A DNA stretch of 64,000 nucleotides from Pseudomonadota bacterium (GTDB lineage: Bacteria; Pseudomonadota; Gammaproteobacteria; Burkholderiales; Ferrovaceae). Shown piece by piece: positions 20,103 to 30,413 of this stretch. Each line of letters starts with the position of its first letter. Positions within the stretch are counted from its first letter, which is position 1. The notes below the pieces were generated by a model that searched no databases, was not told the DNA's origin, and worked only from the letters and a program-made list of their open reading frames with translations. The stretch spans positions 19,234 to 83,233 of the forward strand of contig JAJZPN010000006.1 of NCBI GenBank assembly GCA_021811145.1, written 5' to 3'. A program made the translations under genes and the position numbers.

Positions 20103-20143
20103 GGCTGTTACTTTTTTAAATTAATTGAATAAAATTAACAGCC
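20103..20143. other. Inverted repeat between response regulator and cytochrome b561 gene
   Basis: GGCTGTTA (20103-20110) and TAACAGCC (20136-20143) form an 8-bp stem around a 25-nt AT-rich loop. It may be a weak terminator after cytochrome b561 or a control element ahead of the regulator gene. No strong T-tract follows, so the role is open. Confidence 0.35.
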
Positions 20144-20161
20144 CGAACCCTATAAGTATCA

Positions 20162-20785
20162 TTACTCTTTATCATGTTTTTTTATCACACGATATAAATA
20201 ACCACTGACCATAGCTTGAGCTAATGGCGTTTTATCTTTTACTTCATGCCATATTAAAGCTGCAATATGAACCAGAATAAATGCCCAAAAGAAGTTATAA
20301 ATGAGTTCATGTGGTTCATGAAATAAATCTTTTAACGACTTATTACCACCTAATAATCCGTCTAAGGGCCCCATATTAAGTTTAATTGCAGCAAGACTTA
20401 AGCCTGTTAAGACCATTACAATTAATAGTAAATAGAATAACAGATAAGCAGCACTGGCCATTGTAGAATGTCCCCAACGTTCTGGATCTAGCCATTTTCT
20501 GGTTTTAATAAAATTGATCCAAACTTGAGGATGCCATAGATCACTGAATTTAGCACTATTAGGCCCTATCACTCCCCAAATAAGCCTGGATAGTAGCCCG
20601 ATTGCAATCCCATATCCTATCCACACATGAATATGCCACAGCGTATCTCGTTGAATTCCCTTTTCAATATAATCAGCAATCAACGCAGTAAAAATTTGAA
20701 TGGTAATGAGTACACCATTCCATACATGAATCATACGTAATAGGGGATCAAATACTTTTTTCCGTTCATAGCTAAGTTGTTCCAT
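20162..20785 (-). CDS. Cytochrome b561 family protein
   Basis: This is a di-heme membrane electron-transfer protein. The 207-residue product has four membrane segments and histidines fitting heme ligation, among them His19 (RMIHVWNG), WHIHVWIGYG and ILVHIAALIWHEV near 170-182. Related proteins pass electrons between quinones and periplasmic or soluble partners; the partner cannot be told from sequence. A strong GGAGA site precedes ATG 20785. A paired TTAAG box and a -10 element upstream suggest control by the response regulator whose gene follows. Confidence 0.88.
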   Translation of the reverse strand: MEQLSYERKKVFDPLLRMIHVWNGVLITIQIFTALIADYIEKGIQRDTLWHIHVWIGYGIAIGLLSRLIWGVIGPNSAKFSDLWHPQVWINFIKTRKWLDPERWGHSTMASAAYLLFYLLLIVMVLTGLSLAAIKLNMGPLDGLLGGNKSLKDLFHEPHELIYNFFWAFILVHIAALIWHEVKDKTPLAQAMVSGYLYRVIKKHDKE

Positions 20786-20812
20786 GATAGGTTCTCCGGT
20801 TAGTTATCATGA

Positions 20813-20845
20813 ATTGTAGTCCCTGATTCTTAATATGATCTTAAA
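20813..20845 (-). promoter_or_regulatory. QseB/PmrA-type box and promoter of cytochrome b561
   Basis: Read on the minus strand: TTTAAG-N5-ATTAAG (20845-20829), 10 bases, then TACAAT (20818-20813). The box takes the place of a -35 element, as in promoters activated by PmrA/QseB-type regulators. The start site would fall near 20806, leaving a leader of about 20 bases with GGAGA. The spacing is identical in the second box at 22718-22750. Confidence 0.65.
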
Positions 20846-20867
20846 TTTTATTATTATCAATTTTTTG

Positions 20868-20950
20868 ATTGACATCCTCGCCGCCCTAAAGGACGGTGAT
20901 TCCTACGGCGCTCAGGCAGCTATGCTGCCTGAGTCGCTTCGGTGGGTTCT
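20868..20950 (-). ncRNA. Candidate omega (right-end) RNA of the TnpB element
   Basis: TnpB nucleases use an RNA made from the 3' end of tnpB plus the right end of the element; the guide is the flanking DNA. Here the minus-strand segment has a perfect CAGGCAGC-ATA-GCTGCCTG hairpin and then a CCGTCC-TTTA-GGGCGG hairpin before the element end. The guide would begin at about 20867 and run into AT-rich host DNA toward the cytochrome gene. This is inferred from family biology; transcription is not shown. Confidence 0.4.
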
Positions 20951-22131
20951 TGGCCCGACGCCCCAACCGCAGGCGAAGTATCTGCACAAGCTAACCGGGC
21001 GTGTCCCGCCCTTAAAACATTAATCGCGCCGACCAGATCGGCGTTTTCCTCGAAACCACAGTCCGCACACTCGAACCTTGCTTGGCTTAGCCTGTTCTCT
21101 TTGGCGACATGGCCGCAGCACGGACACGTCCGGCTGGTATTTCTGGGCGGTACGGTAACGAGTTGTCCGCCATTCCAAGCCAGTTTGTAGCCTAACTGGC
21201 GGCGGAACTCGAACCAGCCTTGATCAAGGATGGCTTTATTCAGTCTGGATTTGGCCTTGACGTTTTTGCCCGGTGTTTTGGTGTTGCCTGATGCTGACTT
21301 AGACATATTCCCAACCTGCAAATCCTCGATGCACACCATCGCGTGGTTTTGACTGATCGTGGTCGTGGCTTTGTGCAGGTAGTCGCGTCGGGCATTGCCG
21401 ATACGGGCATGGATTTTCTGGACGTTGGCTTTCGCCTTTTTCCAGTTGTTGCTGAACTTCCGTTTGCGGCTCATTGAGCGCTGAGCCTTCACCAAGGCTT
21501 TCTCTTGGCGCTTGAAGCTGTTCAGCGGAGCGAAATAGGAACCATCGCTTAGCGTGGCAAAACGGGCAATCCCCATGTCGATGCCGACAATGGCGGTCGA
21601 TGGATGTACTGGTGCATTGACCTCACGCTCGGTTTGAATCGAGACGAACCACTTGTCTTGTTTGCCAGACACGATGACGTTTTTCACCACACCCAACACG
21701 TCGCGGCTGTTGCGGTAGCGAATCCAGCCCAGTTTCGGCAAGAATATCCGGCTGTTGGCCTGATCAAGCTTGCAGCCTTGCGGATAGCGAAAGCTATCCG
21801 ATTGGCCTTTTTTTGAAGCGGGGAAAGCCTGCGCGTTTCTCGAAGAAGTTTTTGTAGGCTCGCTCCAAGTCCTTTAAGGTTTGTTGCAATGGTTGGGAGT
21901 GGGTTTCAGATAGCCATTGCGTTTCACTGCTTTTCCGCCACTCTGTCAACTGTTTGACTGTTTGCACAAATCGGCATAAGACAGCTTCTTTTTGCCTTCA
22001 GCATAGTGCGCTTGCTGCAACGCCAATGCCTTATTGAATACAAAGCGGCACGAACCCGCGAAACGGCGCATATTGCGCTGTTGTTCGCCGTCTGGCATCA
22101 ATTCATATTTGAAGGCTTGAAGTCGTTGCAT
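20920..22131 (-). pseudogene. tnpB: tnpB, RNA-guided nuclease gene broken by two frameshifts
   Basis: TnpB is the IS605-associated RuvC-type nuclease. The reading frame starts at 22131 (MQRLQAFKYEL, normal family N-terminus) but is shifted twice. An 8-bp tandem duplication (two copies of CAAACAGT on the minus strand, 21949-21964) leads to a stop at 21946. A run of seven As (minus strand, 21808-21814) holds one base too many. With both corrected the protein is continuous and keeps RuvC residues in GIDMGIARF, CIEDLQVGNMSK and NADLVGAINVL, plus the zinc finger CPCCGH/CADCGF. The gene is almost certainly inactive as full-length protein. Confidence 0.85.
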
Positions 22132-22152
22132 GATTTAATCATACTCTGGTCC

Positions 22153-22563
22153 ATGAGCAATGACATCAGGCACGGTAGGCACTGTGTTTTTAATATGCAC
22201 GTTCATCTGGTCTTTGTGACTAAATATCGCCGCGGGGTGTTCACAAAAGCCATTTTGGACGACCTTCAAGAAATCTTCGCCAGCGTGTGTACCGACTTTG
22301 AGGCGGAGTTGGTGGAATTCGATGGAGAGGACGATCACGTTCACCTGTTAGTGAACTACCCGCCTAAAATAGCAATATCGAAACTGGTTAATAGCCTGAA
22401 AGGCGTATCTAGTCTTCTTATCCGAAAAAAGAACTATCCCAGCATTAAGAAAAAACTATGGGGCAATGCGTTGTGGTCGCCCAGCTATTTCGCTGGAAGT
22501 TGTGGCGGTGCGCCGATTGACATTATTCGGCAGTACATCGAACAACAACAAACGCCGCATTAG
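22153..22563 (+). CDS. tnpA: IS200/IS605 family transposase TnpA
   Basis: TnpA is a Y1 HUH transposase that excises and inserts single-stranded DNA. The 136-residue product carries HVH at residues 16-18 (NMHVHLVFVTKY) and the nucleophile Tyr128 (IDIIRQYIEQQ), and the frame is intact. ATG 22153 was chosen because MSNDIRHGRHCVFNMHVHLVF is the family N-terminus; the open frame extends upstream into tnpB territory but has no support there. tnpA may still act in trans on related elements. Confidence 0.93.
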   Translation: MSNDIRHGRHCVFNMHVHLVFVTKYRRGVFTKAILDDLQEIFASVCTDFEAELVEFDGEDDHVHLLVNYPPKIAISKLVNSLKGVSSLLIRKKNYPSIKKKLWGNALWSPSYFAGSCGGAPIDIIRQYIEQQQTPH

Positions 22564-22637
22564 ATTCAAAGTACGGCAATACCGTCCGCGCTATTCATCC
22601 CCGCCCTGAATGGTGGGGGCTTTTCGCGCATTCCGGT

Positions 22638-22667
22638 AAAAAAAAAGGTGGTCTGGGGAAGACCACC
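22638..22667 (-). terminator. Strong intrinsic terminator with no minus-strand protein gene
   Basis: The minus-strand stem GGTGGTCT/AGACCACC (22667-22660 with 22654-22647) has a 5-nt loop and is followed by nine Ts (22646-22638). The nearest minus-strand coding sequence upstream is proS, which starts at 27238 beyond plus-strand leuA-yihY. The terminator therefore points to an unannotated short transcript. Confidence 0.85.
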
Positions 22668-22711
22668 GAAAGGGGGAGACAGTGATTGCTGATTCACTCA
22701 GCTTACTGTCT
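22638..22711 (-). ncRNA. Putative small RNA, two hairpins, about 74 nt
   Basis: No known sRNA family was recognised. On the minus strand a predicted start near 22711 is followed at once by a nested hairpin (AGACAGT/ACTGTCT at 22711-22705 with 22683-22677; inner GCTGA/TCAGC). Next is a single-stranded linker CCCCCTTTC, then an 8-bp GC-rich stem and a run of nine Ts ending near 22638. No open reading frame of useful length is present. The C-rich linker with preceding TCT is complementary to GGAGA-type Shine-Dalgarno sites, including that of cytochrome b561. Promoter elements lie directly upstream (22718-22750). Confidence 0.6.
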
Positions 22712-22717
22712 AAGTTA

Positions 22718-22750
22718 ATTAAAACATGAATTTCTTAAATGAATCTTAAT
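22718..22750 (-). promoter_or_regulatory. QseB/PmrA-type box and promoter of the small RNA
   Basis: Read on the minus strand: ATTAAG-N5-TTTAAG (22750-22734), 10 bases, then TTTAAT (22723-22718) with an upstream TG two bases away. The layout equals that of the cytochrome b561 promoter. Transcription would begin near 22711, exactly at the foot of the first hairpin. Confidence 0.6.
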
Positions 22751-22865
22751 AAAAAGCTCAGTACGAACAACTAATGGAGTCGTTGGTAGCGTATTTTTCA
22801 TTTTCTCTAGTGGTTTTCAGTTAAGGAAAATTAATTAACTATGCGTAGAAAATAAACAATCAGAG

Positions 22866-22880
22866 TCTACAATATGTAGA
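22866..22880. promoter_or_regulatory. Perfect inverted repeat upstream of leuL
   Basis: TCTACA-ATA-TGTAGA lies about 40 bases before the candidate leuL -35 element. Its symmetry fits a dimeric regulator such as a LysR-type protein, but the owner is unknown. Between 22751 and 22865 I see nothing else. Confidence 0.4.
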
Positions 22881-22920
22881 ACGAGGAAAAAAGTCTACAG
22901 AGAACTGTTGTATAAATGAC

Positions 22921-22949
22921 TTGCTAATCAGGAAAAAAACTTTTATATT
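22921..22949 (+). promoter_or_regulatory. Candidate promoter for leuL-leuA
   Basis: TTGCTA (22921-22926), a 17-base spacer and TATATT (22944-22949) form a good sigma-70 match. The start would be near 22956, the leuL ATG itself, which would make the leader peptide leaderless and explain why no Shine-Dalgarno is seen. Confidence 0.5.
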
Positions 22950-22955
22950 GATTAG

Positions 22956-23039
22956 ATGAAAAACACATGCATCAAATCATCATTTAATCTATATTTAGGT
23001 GGCTCACTAGGCCTTCTACTACTGCGCTCTGCGCGCTAA
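22956..23039 (+). CDS. leuL: leuA leader peptide, Leu-rich
   Basis: This 27-codon reading frame ends in LGLLLLRSAR followed by TAA. Four adjacent Leu codons (CTT CTA CTA CTG) follow three more Leu codons upstream. A short peptide with a run of Leu codons and a basic end, 88 bases before leuA, is the hallmark of leucine-responsive attenuation, as with E. coli LeuL (GLLLLN...). Ribosome stalling on these codons under leucyl-tRNA shortage would alter folding of the following leader. It is too short for routine gene finders. Confidence 0.75.
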   Translation: MKNTCIKSSFNLYLGGSLGLLLLRSAR

Positions 23040-23121
23040 AACTATCCAATTCCCACAATTCGTTGTATTCTTGTCTCTTTAAATAGAGATAATTCTATTA
23101 AACAAATCAGATAGTTAGGAG
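23040..23121 (+). promoter_or_regulatory. Structured leader between leuL and leuA
   Basis: AACTATC directly after the leuL stop (23040-23046) pairs perfectly with GATAGTT (23110-23116), which abuts the leuA Shine-Dalgarno AGGAG (23117-23121). Inside lie hairpins ACAA-TTCG-TTGT (23055-23066) and TCTCT/AGAGA (23074-23078 with 23085-23089). No hairpin with a U-tract is present, so control may act on translation or through Rho instead of a classical attenuator. Confidence 0.5.
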
Positions 23122-23127
23122 CTGATC

Positions 23128-24675
23128 GTGAAACAACAACTGATTATATTTGACACCACTATGCGTGATGGTGAACAAAGTCCAGGCGCATCAATGACCC
23201 GAGAGGAAAAAATACGTATCGCTCGCCAATTAGAGAAATTACGTGTTGATGTGATCGAAGCAGGTTTTCCTGCTGCAAGCCAAGGCGATTTTGAGTCTGT
23301 ACGGGCTGTGGCATCGGTCATTAAAGACAGTACTGTTTGCGGTCTGGCTCGTGCCCAAGAAAATGATATTCGTCGAACAGCGGAAGCCATAGCACCCGCA
23401 CAACGAGGCCGAATTCATACTTTTATTGCTACCTCTCCCATCCACATGGAAAAGAAGTTACGCATGGCTCCTGATCAGGTCTTAGAAGCCGCAGTAAAAG
23501 CAGTCACTTTAGCTAGACAATTTACTGACGATGTAGAATTTTCCTGCGAAGATGCTGTTCGATCAGAAACTGATTTTATGTGTCGAGTGATTGAGGCAGT
23601 GATTCGAGCTGGAGCGCGAACAATTAATATCCCTGACACAGTGGGTTATGCTATTCCTTTTCAATATGGTGAATTAATTAAAACATTGATAGAGAGAGTA
23701 CCTAATTCAGACCAAGCTATTTTCTCAGTTCATTGCCACAATGACTTAGGTTTGGCTGTATCCAATTCTCTGGCTGCAGTGTTATCAGGAGCGCGTCAAG
23801 TTGAGTGCACTATCAATGGCTTGGGTGAAAGAGCAGGGAACGCTGCATTAGAAGAGATTGTGATGGCAATTAAAACACGCCATGATATTTTTCCTGTGGA
23901 AACGCGTATTGATACCACTCAAATTGTTCCTGCTAGCCGCTTAGTGTCGACGATTACAGGCTTTCCTGTGCAACCTAATAAAGCAGTGGTGGGAGCCAAT
24001 GCCTTTGCTCACGAATCCGGTATTCACCAAGACGGTGTGTTAAAACATCGTGAAACCTATGAGATCATGAGAGCTGAGGATGTGGGCTGGAATACCAACA
24101 AATTGGTATTAGGTAAACATTCTGGTCGTTCCGCTTTTAAAGCGCGTCTTGCTGAGTTAGGTATTGAACTGGATTCTGAAGTGGCATTAAACACAGCATT
24201 CCAACGTTTCAAAGATTTAGCTGATAAAAAGCATGATATTTTTGATGAAGATATTCATGCCATTGTTAGTGAAGAATTAACTGAACCTGCAGCTGAGCTC
24301 TATGGTTTGATTTCATTGACGGCACACTGCGAAACAGGTGAAGCGCCTTATGCCCGTTTAGTCATTACTCATCAAGGTAGAGAGAGTCAAACTGAGTCCA
24401 CAGGTAGCGGTCCGGTTGATGCAACATTTAAAGCTATTGAAGCGATTATTCATAGTGGTGCAGAGCTCCAGCTTTATTCTGTAAATAATATTACCAGTGG
24501 GACAGAGTCACAAGGAGAAGTGACGGTGAGACTGAGTCGCGGTGGTCGTATTGTAAATGGCTTAGGGGCTGACACTGATATAGTTGTGGCTTCTGCAAAA
24601 GCTTATTTAAGTGCATTGAATAAGTTGGATAGTAAAGCGCAACGAATGAACCCTCAGTCTGCAGGAGTGGTGTGA
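23128..24675 (+). CDS. leuA: 2-isopropylmalate synthase
   Basis: LeuA condenses 2-oxoisovalerate with acetyl-CoA, the first committed step of leucine synthesis. The 515-residue protein has the catalytic barrel with [16 protein letters not shown] at the start, the metal-binding [26 protein letters not shown], and a C-terminal regulatory LeuA dimer domain (about 390-510) for leucine feedback. The start is GTG 23128 behind TAGGAG. Expression is probably also controlled through the leuL leader. The stop overlaps yihY by 4 bases. Confidence 0.97.
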   Translation: MKQQLIIFDTTMRDGEQSPGASMTREEKIRIARQLEKLRVDVIEAGFPAASQGDFESVRAVASVIKDSTVCGLARAQENDIRRTAEAIAPAQRGRIHTFIATSPIHMEKKLRMAPDQVLEAAVKAVTLARQFTDDVEFSCEDAVRSETDFMCRVIEAVIRAGARTINIPDTVGYAIPFQYGELIKTLIERVPNSDQAIFSVHCHNDLGLAVSNSLAAVLSGARQVECTINGLGERAGNAALEEIVMAIKTRHDIFPVETRIDTTQIVPASRLVSTITGFPVQPNKAVVGANAFAHESGIHQDGVLKHRETYEIMRAEDVGWNTNKLVLGKHSGRSAFKARLAELGIELDSEVALNTAFQRFKDLADKKHDIFDEDIHAIVSEELTEPAAELYGLISLTAHCETGEAPYARLVITHQGRESQTESTGSGPVDATFKAIEAIIHSGAELQLYSVNNITSGTESQGEVTVRLSRGGRIVNGLGADTDIVVASAKAYLSALNKLDSKAQRMNPQSAGVV

Positions 24676-25523
24676 AACGTATTTCAATTTGGTTGTTCCC
24701 ACTCACCCCAATGTTAAATACATTGGGGTTTTTATGGTTTGTATTAAAAAAGTTTCATCAAGATCGTTGTCTACAAACTGCATCTAGCCTTACTACTACC
24801 ACATTATTTGCCATTATTCCCTTAGTGACGCTATCTTTAAGTATGTATTCTCTGATGCCAGGGTCACAACTAATAAGTAAGAGTGTACGCAGCTTTTTAA
24901 TGGCAAATTTATTACCGGATGTGGCCTCACGGATGATTAGTATGTATACATTACAATTCTCACAACATGCTGAACAATTAACCGTGGTGGGGCTTGGTGT
25001 ATTACTATTTGCTGTGTTGTCTTTAGTGGTGACTGTTGATCATGCCTTTAATGCAGTATGGGGTAGTACACCTAAGCATCAATGGCACGCACGTTTAATG
25101 ATGTATTTGATTGTCGTGGTAGGGGGGCCTGTTATGTTAGGTGTCACCCTGTGGGCTTTTACCACAGCGATTAAAACCTCTTTGGGTTGGGTTGGTGAGA
25201 GCCACCATCTAATTAATAACGCAATTCAATGGAGTTCATTGATTACCCTGGTGCTGATATTAAGCTCAGCTTACTATGTTATTCCTGGAAAGGCTGTCAA
25301 AAAACGTCACGCATTGGTAGGTGGGATAGTTGCTGCGTTTGCTTTTGAGGGGCTTAAAAATGGCCTCAGTTGGTTTATTACCCATTTCTCTGCTTATAAA
25401 ATTATTTATGGTGCGTTCGCAGCACTGCCCATATTTTTATTATGGATCCAATTATCATGGGCAGTGGTACTGTTTTGTGCGGTATTAACTGCGAGTTTAC
25501 CGACTTGGAAAATGAAACTTTAG
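24672..25523 (+). CDS. YihY/virulence factor BrkB family membrane protein
   Basis: This 283-residue inner-membrane protein of the YihY/BrkB family has about six membrane segments and the family signatures [22 protein letters not shown] and [18 protein letters not shown]. The molecular function of the family is not settled. GTG 24672 overlaps the leuA stop, with AGGAG upstream inside leuA, implying translational coupling. The 3' end overlaps the convergent proS by 4 bases. Confidence 0.9.
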   Translation: MKRISIWLFPLTPMLNTLGFLWFVLKKFHQDRCLQTASSLTTTTLFAIIPLVTLSLSMYSLMPGSQLISKSVRSFLMANLLPDVASRMISMYTLQFSQHAEQLTVVGLGVLLFAVLSLVVTVDHAFNAVWGSTPKHQWHARLMMYLIVVVGGPVMLGVTLWAFTTAIKTSLGWVGESHHLINNAIQWSSLITLVLILSSAYYVIPGKAVKKRHALVGGIVAAFAFEGLKNGLSWFITHFSAYKIIYGAFAALPIFLLWIQLSWAVVLFCAVLTASLPTWKMKL

Positions 25524-27238
25524 GTTAAAGCGTTAGGCATAATCCATTGACGCAGAGTGTGTGCAAGATCAGTGAAAGACACTTTCTTGGATTCGCTGTC
25601 ATGTCTGCCTTTTACTTCAACAGTTCCCTCTTGCAAACCTTTGTCACCTACTACTATTCTAAACGGAATACCCATTAACTCTTGATCAGCGAGCATCACG
25701 CCTAGTCGTTCATCACGGTCATCCCACAACACATCAATTCCTTGATGGGTTAATAGGTCATAAATTTGGCTGGAGGTTTCTTCAACCAATGGGCTTTTCT
25801 TAAGACCAATGGAAATTAGACTGACAGAAAAAGGTGCAATAGCTAAAGGTAATGTGATGCCATTTTTATCATGGTGTTGTTCAATTGCAGCAGCAACAAT
25901 TCGGCTCACCCCAATACCATAACAACCCATTTCCATCACTTTACTTTTTCCTTGTTCATCAAGAAAAGTTAAATTCATGGCCTCTGCATATTTGGTACGT
26001 AACTGAAAAATATGGCCAACTTCAATACCACGGCAGAGCTTCAGTGAACCTTGTCCATCAGGAGAGGGATCTCCTTCAACGACATTCCTTAAATCTAGAT
26101 ACTCTTTAGGTTCACTGCAGTCACGTCCAAAGTTTACATTAATATAATGGCTATCGATGTGGTTAGCACCACACACAAAGTTAGCCATGAGTGACACTGA
26201 ACGATCAGCTAGAATAGTAACTGAAGAAGGGAGATTAACCGGACCTATGAAACCTGAATAAAGACCTAGTTGAGTCACCTCTTCTGCACTGGCAAGTCTT
26301 GCCCCTACTATAATTTTTTCTGTTTTAACCCAGTTTAATTCATGATCACCTCTTAATAGAATAAGGTAGGGTTTATTCTCCTGATCAATGATTAAGAGCG
26401 ACTTCACAATCTGTTGAATAGAGAGATTGAGAAATGTTGCTACCTCTTCACAGGAAGTCACTGAGGGAGTATTTACTTGTTCCATAGTCGAGTTAGCTGC
26501 TGGGCGCTGACCTGAAGGCATAACTGCTTCAGCCAGTTCAACGTTCGCGGCATAATCAGATTGATCGCTATAGGCGAGGGCATCTTCACCAGAGTCTGCA
26601 AGAACGTGAAACTCATGAGAGCCAGAACCCCCTATAGCACCTGTATCAGCAGCTACTGCTCTAAAATTCAGACCAAGACGTGTAAATATACGTTGGTAAG
26701 TGTCTTTCATGACTGCATAGGTGTCTTCAAGGCTCGTTAAATCGGCGTGGAAAGAATAAGCATCTTTCATAATAAATTCACGAGCTCGCATGACACCAAA
26801 GCGAGGGCGAATTTCGTCACGAAACTTAGTTTGAATTTGATAAAAATTAATAGGTAATTGACGATAGCTTTTAATTTCACGACGTGCTACATCACTAATC
26901 ACTTCTTCATGTGTGGGACCATAGCAAAAGTCACGATCGTGTCGATCTTTAATTTTAAGCATTTGTGGACCAAACTTTTCCCAGCGTCCTGTTTCTTGCC
27001 ATAATTCAGCGGGGATAACAGAGGGCATCAATAACTCTAGAGCTTCTGCTTTATTCATTTCCTCACGTACAATTGCCTCAATTTTTCTGAGTACTCGAAG
27101 ACCCAACGGCATCCAAGTATATAAACCACTGCCAAGACGGCGAATATAGCCTGCACGAAGCATTAACTGATGAGAGATTAATTCAGCCTCCTGGGGGGCT
27201 TCTTTGAGTGTAGAGATAAAAAATTGTGTAGCGCGCAT
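25520..27238 (-). CDS. proS: Prolyl-tRNA synthetase
   Basis: ProS charges tRNA-Pro. The 572-residue enzyme is the long bacterial type: class II motif 2 region ([25 protein letters not shown] in part), an editing domain inserted between motifs 2 and 3 (about 230-390), motif 3 [13 protein letters not shown], and the anticodon-binding domain at the C-terminus (from about 470). The start [15 protein letters not shown] is the family N-terminus. proB is 80 bases downstream in the same direction. Confidence 0.97.
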   Translation of the reverse strand: MRATQFFISTLKEAPQEAELISHQLMLRAGYIRRLGSGLYTWMPLGLRVLRKIEAIVREEMNKAEALELLMPSVIPAELWQETGRWEKFGPQMLKIKDRHDRDFCYGPTHEEVISDVARREIKSYRQLPINFYQIQTKFRDEIRPRFGVMRAREFIMKDAYSFHADLTSLEDTYAVMKDTYQRIFTRLGLNFRAVAADTGAIGGSGSHEFHVLADSGEDALAYSDQSDYAANVELAEAVMPSGQRPAANSTMEQVNTPSVTSCEEVATFLNLSIQQIVKSLLIIDQENKPYLILLRGDHELNWVKTEKIIVGARLASAEEVTQLGLYSGFIGPVNLPSSVTILADRSVSLMANFVCGANHIDSHYINVNFGRDCSEPKEYLDLRNVVEGDPSPDGQGSLKLCRGIEVGHIFQLRTKYAEAMNLTFLDEQGKSKVMEMGCYGIGVSRIVAAAIEQHHDKNGITLPLAIAPFSVSLISIGLKKSPLVEETSSQIYDLLTHQGIDVLWDDRDERLGVMLADQELMGIPFRIVVGDKGLQEGTVEVKGRHDSESKKVSFTDLAHTLRQWIMPNALT

Positions 27239-27318
27239 GAATAGCTCAAATAATAAAAACTATTATTTTACTCTATCCTGAAGAATTGATTTGCCTTACT
27301 TATGACTGATGAGGGTAA

Positions 27319-29557
<2,239 letters not shown>

Positions 29558-29564
29558 TCAGCCC

Positions 29565-29834
29565 TTAAGCACTAGCTGCGACGGGTTCGATTAAAGCAAA
29601 TTTGTCCTTGAGTGGACCCTTGGTGCGAAACACAACACGGCCTTCAACTTTAGCAAATAAAGTATGGTCTTTTCCCATGCCGACATTTGCACCGGGATGA
29701 ATGCGTGTGCCGCGCTGGCGAACAATAATGCTGCCTGCACTAACTAATTCACCACCGTAAGCTTTAACGCCTAATCGTTTCGATTCTGAATCACGGCCGT
29801 TACGTGAACTACCACCGGCTTTTTTGTGTGCCAT
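29565..29834 (-). CDS. rpmA: 50S ribosomal protein L27
   Basis: L27 lies at the peptidyl transferase centre of the large subunit. The 89-residue protein begins [20 protein letters not shown], the form without an N-terminal pre-peptide, and has the conserved [19 protein letters not shown] block. It lies 13 bases after rplU in the usual rplU-rpmA pair, with an AGGAG-type site before the start. Confidence 0.98.
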   Translation of the reverse strand: MAHKKAGGSSRNGRDSESKRLGVKAYGGELVSAGSIIVRQRGTRIHPGANVGMGKDHTLFAKVEGRVVFRTKGPLKDKFALIEPVAASA

Positions 29835-29847
29835 GCGTTTTTACTCC

Positions 29848-30162
29848 TTAGCCTTTAACAATGCTATCAATTTGCACTTCAGTGAAACCTTGACGGTGAC
29901 CTTGATGCTTTTGATAGTGTTTACGACGACGCATTTTAAAGATTTTTACTTTATCATGACGTCCATGTGCTAGTACTTTAGCAGTTACTTTGGCTCCTGC
30001 CACGAGAGGGCGACCAAAAGTAATGTCTTCACCATCAGCAACCAATAATACTTGGTCAAGGTCAACAGTTGAACCGACTTCCACTGAAAGCAACTCAACT
30101 TTTAATTTTTCTCCAGATTGCACGCGATATTGCTTGCCACCGGTTTTAATTACAGCGTACAT
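29848..30162 (-). CDS. rplU: 50S ribosomal protein L21
   Basis: L21 binds 23S rRNA. The 104-residue product begins [15 protein letters not shown] and has the C-terminal [21 protein letters not shown] signature in full. TAGGAG lies upstream of the start. It is the first gene of rplU-rpmA and is served by a near-consensus promoter at 30202-30231. Confidence 0.98.
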   Translation of the reverse strand: MYAVIKTGGKQYRVQSGEKLKVELLSVEVGSTVDLDQVLLVADGEDITFGRPLVAGAKVTAKVLAHGRHDKVKIFKMRRRKHYQKHQGHRQGFTEVQIDSIVKG

Positions 30163-30201
30163 TTGACGCTCCTAAAATAGATCAATAAAACAGAATCCGA
30201 A

Positions 30202-30231
30202 ATTATAGAGGGTTTTAGACCCTTTTGTCAA
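30202..30231 (-). promoter_or_regulatory. Near-consensus promoter of rplU-rpmA
   Basis: On the minus strand TTGACA (30231-30226), an 18-base spacer and TATAAT (30207-30202). The spacer holds a perfect AGGGT-N5-ACCCT inverted repeat (30209-30223), which could be an operator. The leader to the rplU start is about 33 bases. Confidence 0.8.
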
Positions 30232-30350
30232 AATCTTCATCGGTTGTTCTTGTTTGCCCAAATTAGGCTTGTTTTGGTGCTAAGAGGTTTGTGAATAGTT
30301 AGCTTTCAAATCAACGCCTGGCGCAATATTTTTAAATCTAATAGTTTAGG

Positions 30351-30380
30351 TTGACTCTTATGTATTGGTCACCCTATTAT
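30351..30380 (+). promoter_or_regulatory. Promoter of ispB
   Basis: TTGACT (30351-30356), 18 bases, TATTAT (30375-30380). The start would be near 30387, giving a leader of about 27 bases before ATG 30414, without a marked Shine-Dalgarno. Confidence 0.6.
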
Positions 30381-30413
30381 TGATTTTTCTGAACACACAT
30401 AATAAAAAACTGA

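Larger units (their letters stand above)
20868..22630. mobile_element. IS200/IS605-family element
   Basis: Divergent tnpA (plus) and tnpB (minus) with subterminal hairpins at both ends are the IS605 layout. The tnpA side has CCCCGCC/GGTGGGG around 22599-22618. The tnpB side has a CCGTCC/GGGCGG-type hairpin around 20880-20900. As in this family there are no terminal inverted repeats and no target duplication, so the ends are approximate. GC content is above the host genes. The element lies between two similar regulator boxes and ends about 8 bases from a terminator T-tract. Confidence 0.85.

Noticed and set aside
22773..22823. 16-codon frame (MESLVAYFS...) upstream of leuL
   Set aside because: No ribosome site, no run of regulatory codons, and too short to separate from chance.
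23070..23100. Classical Rho-independent attenuator before leuA
   Set aside because: The TCTCT/AGAGA hairpin is weak and no U-tract follows, so I did not call a terminator.
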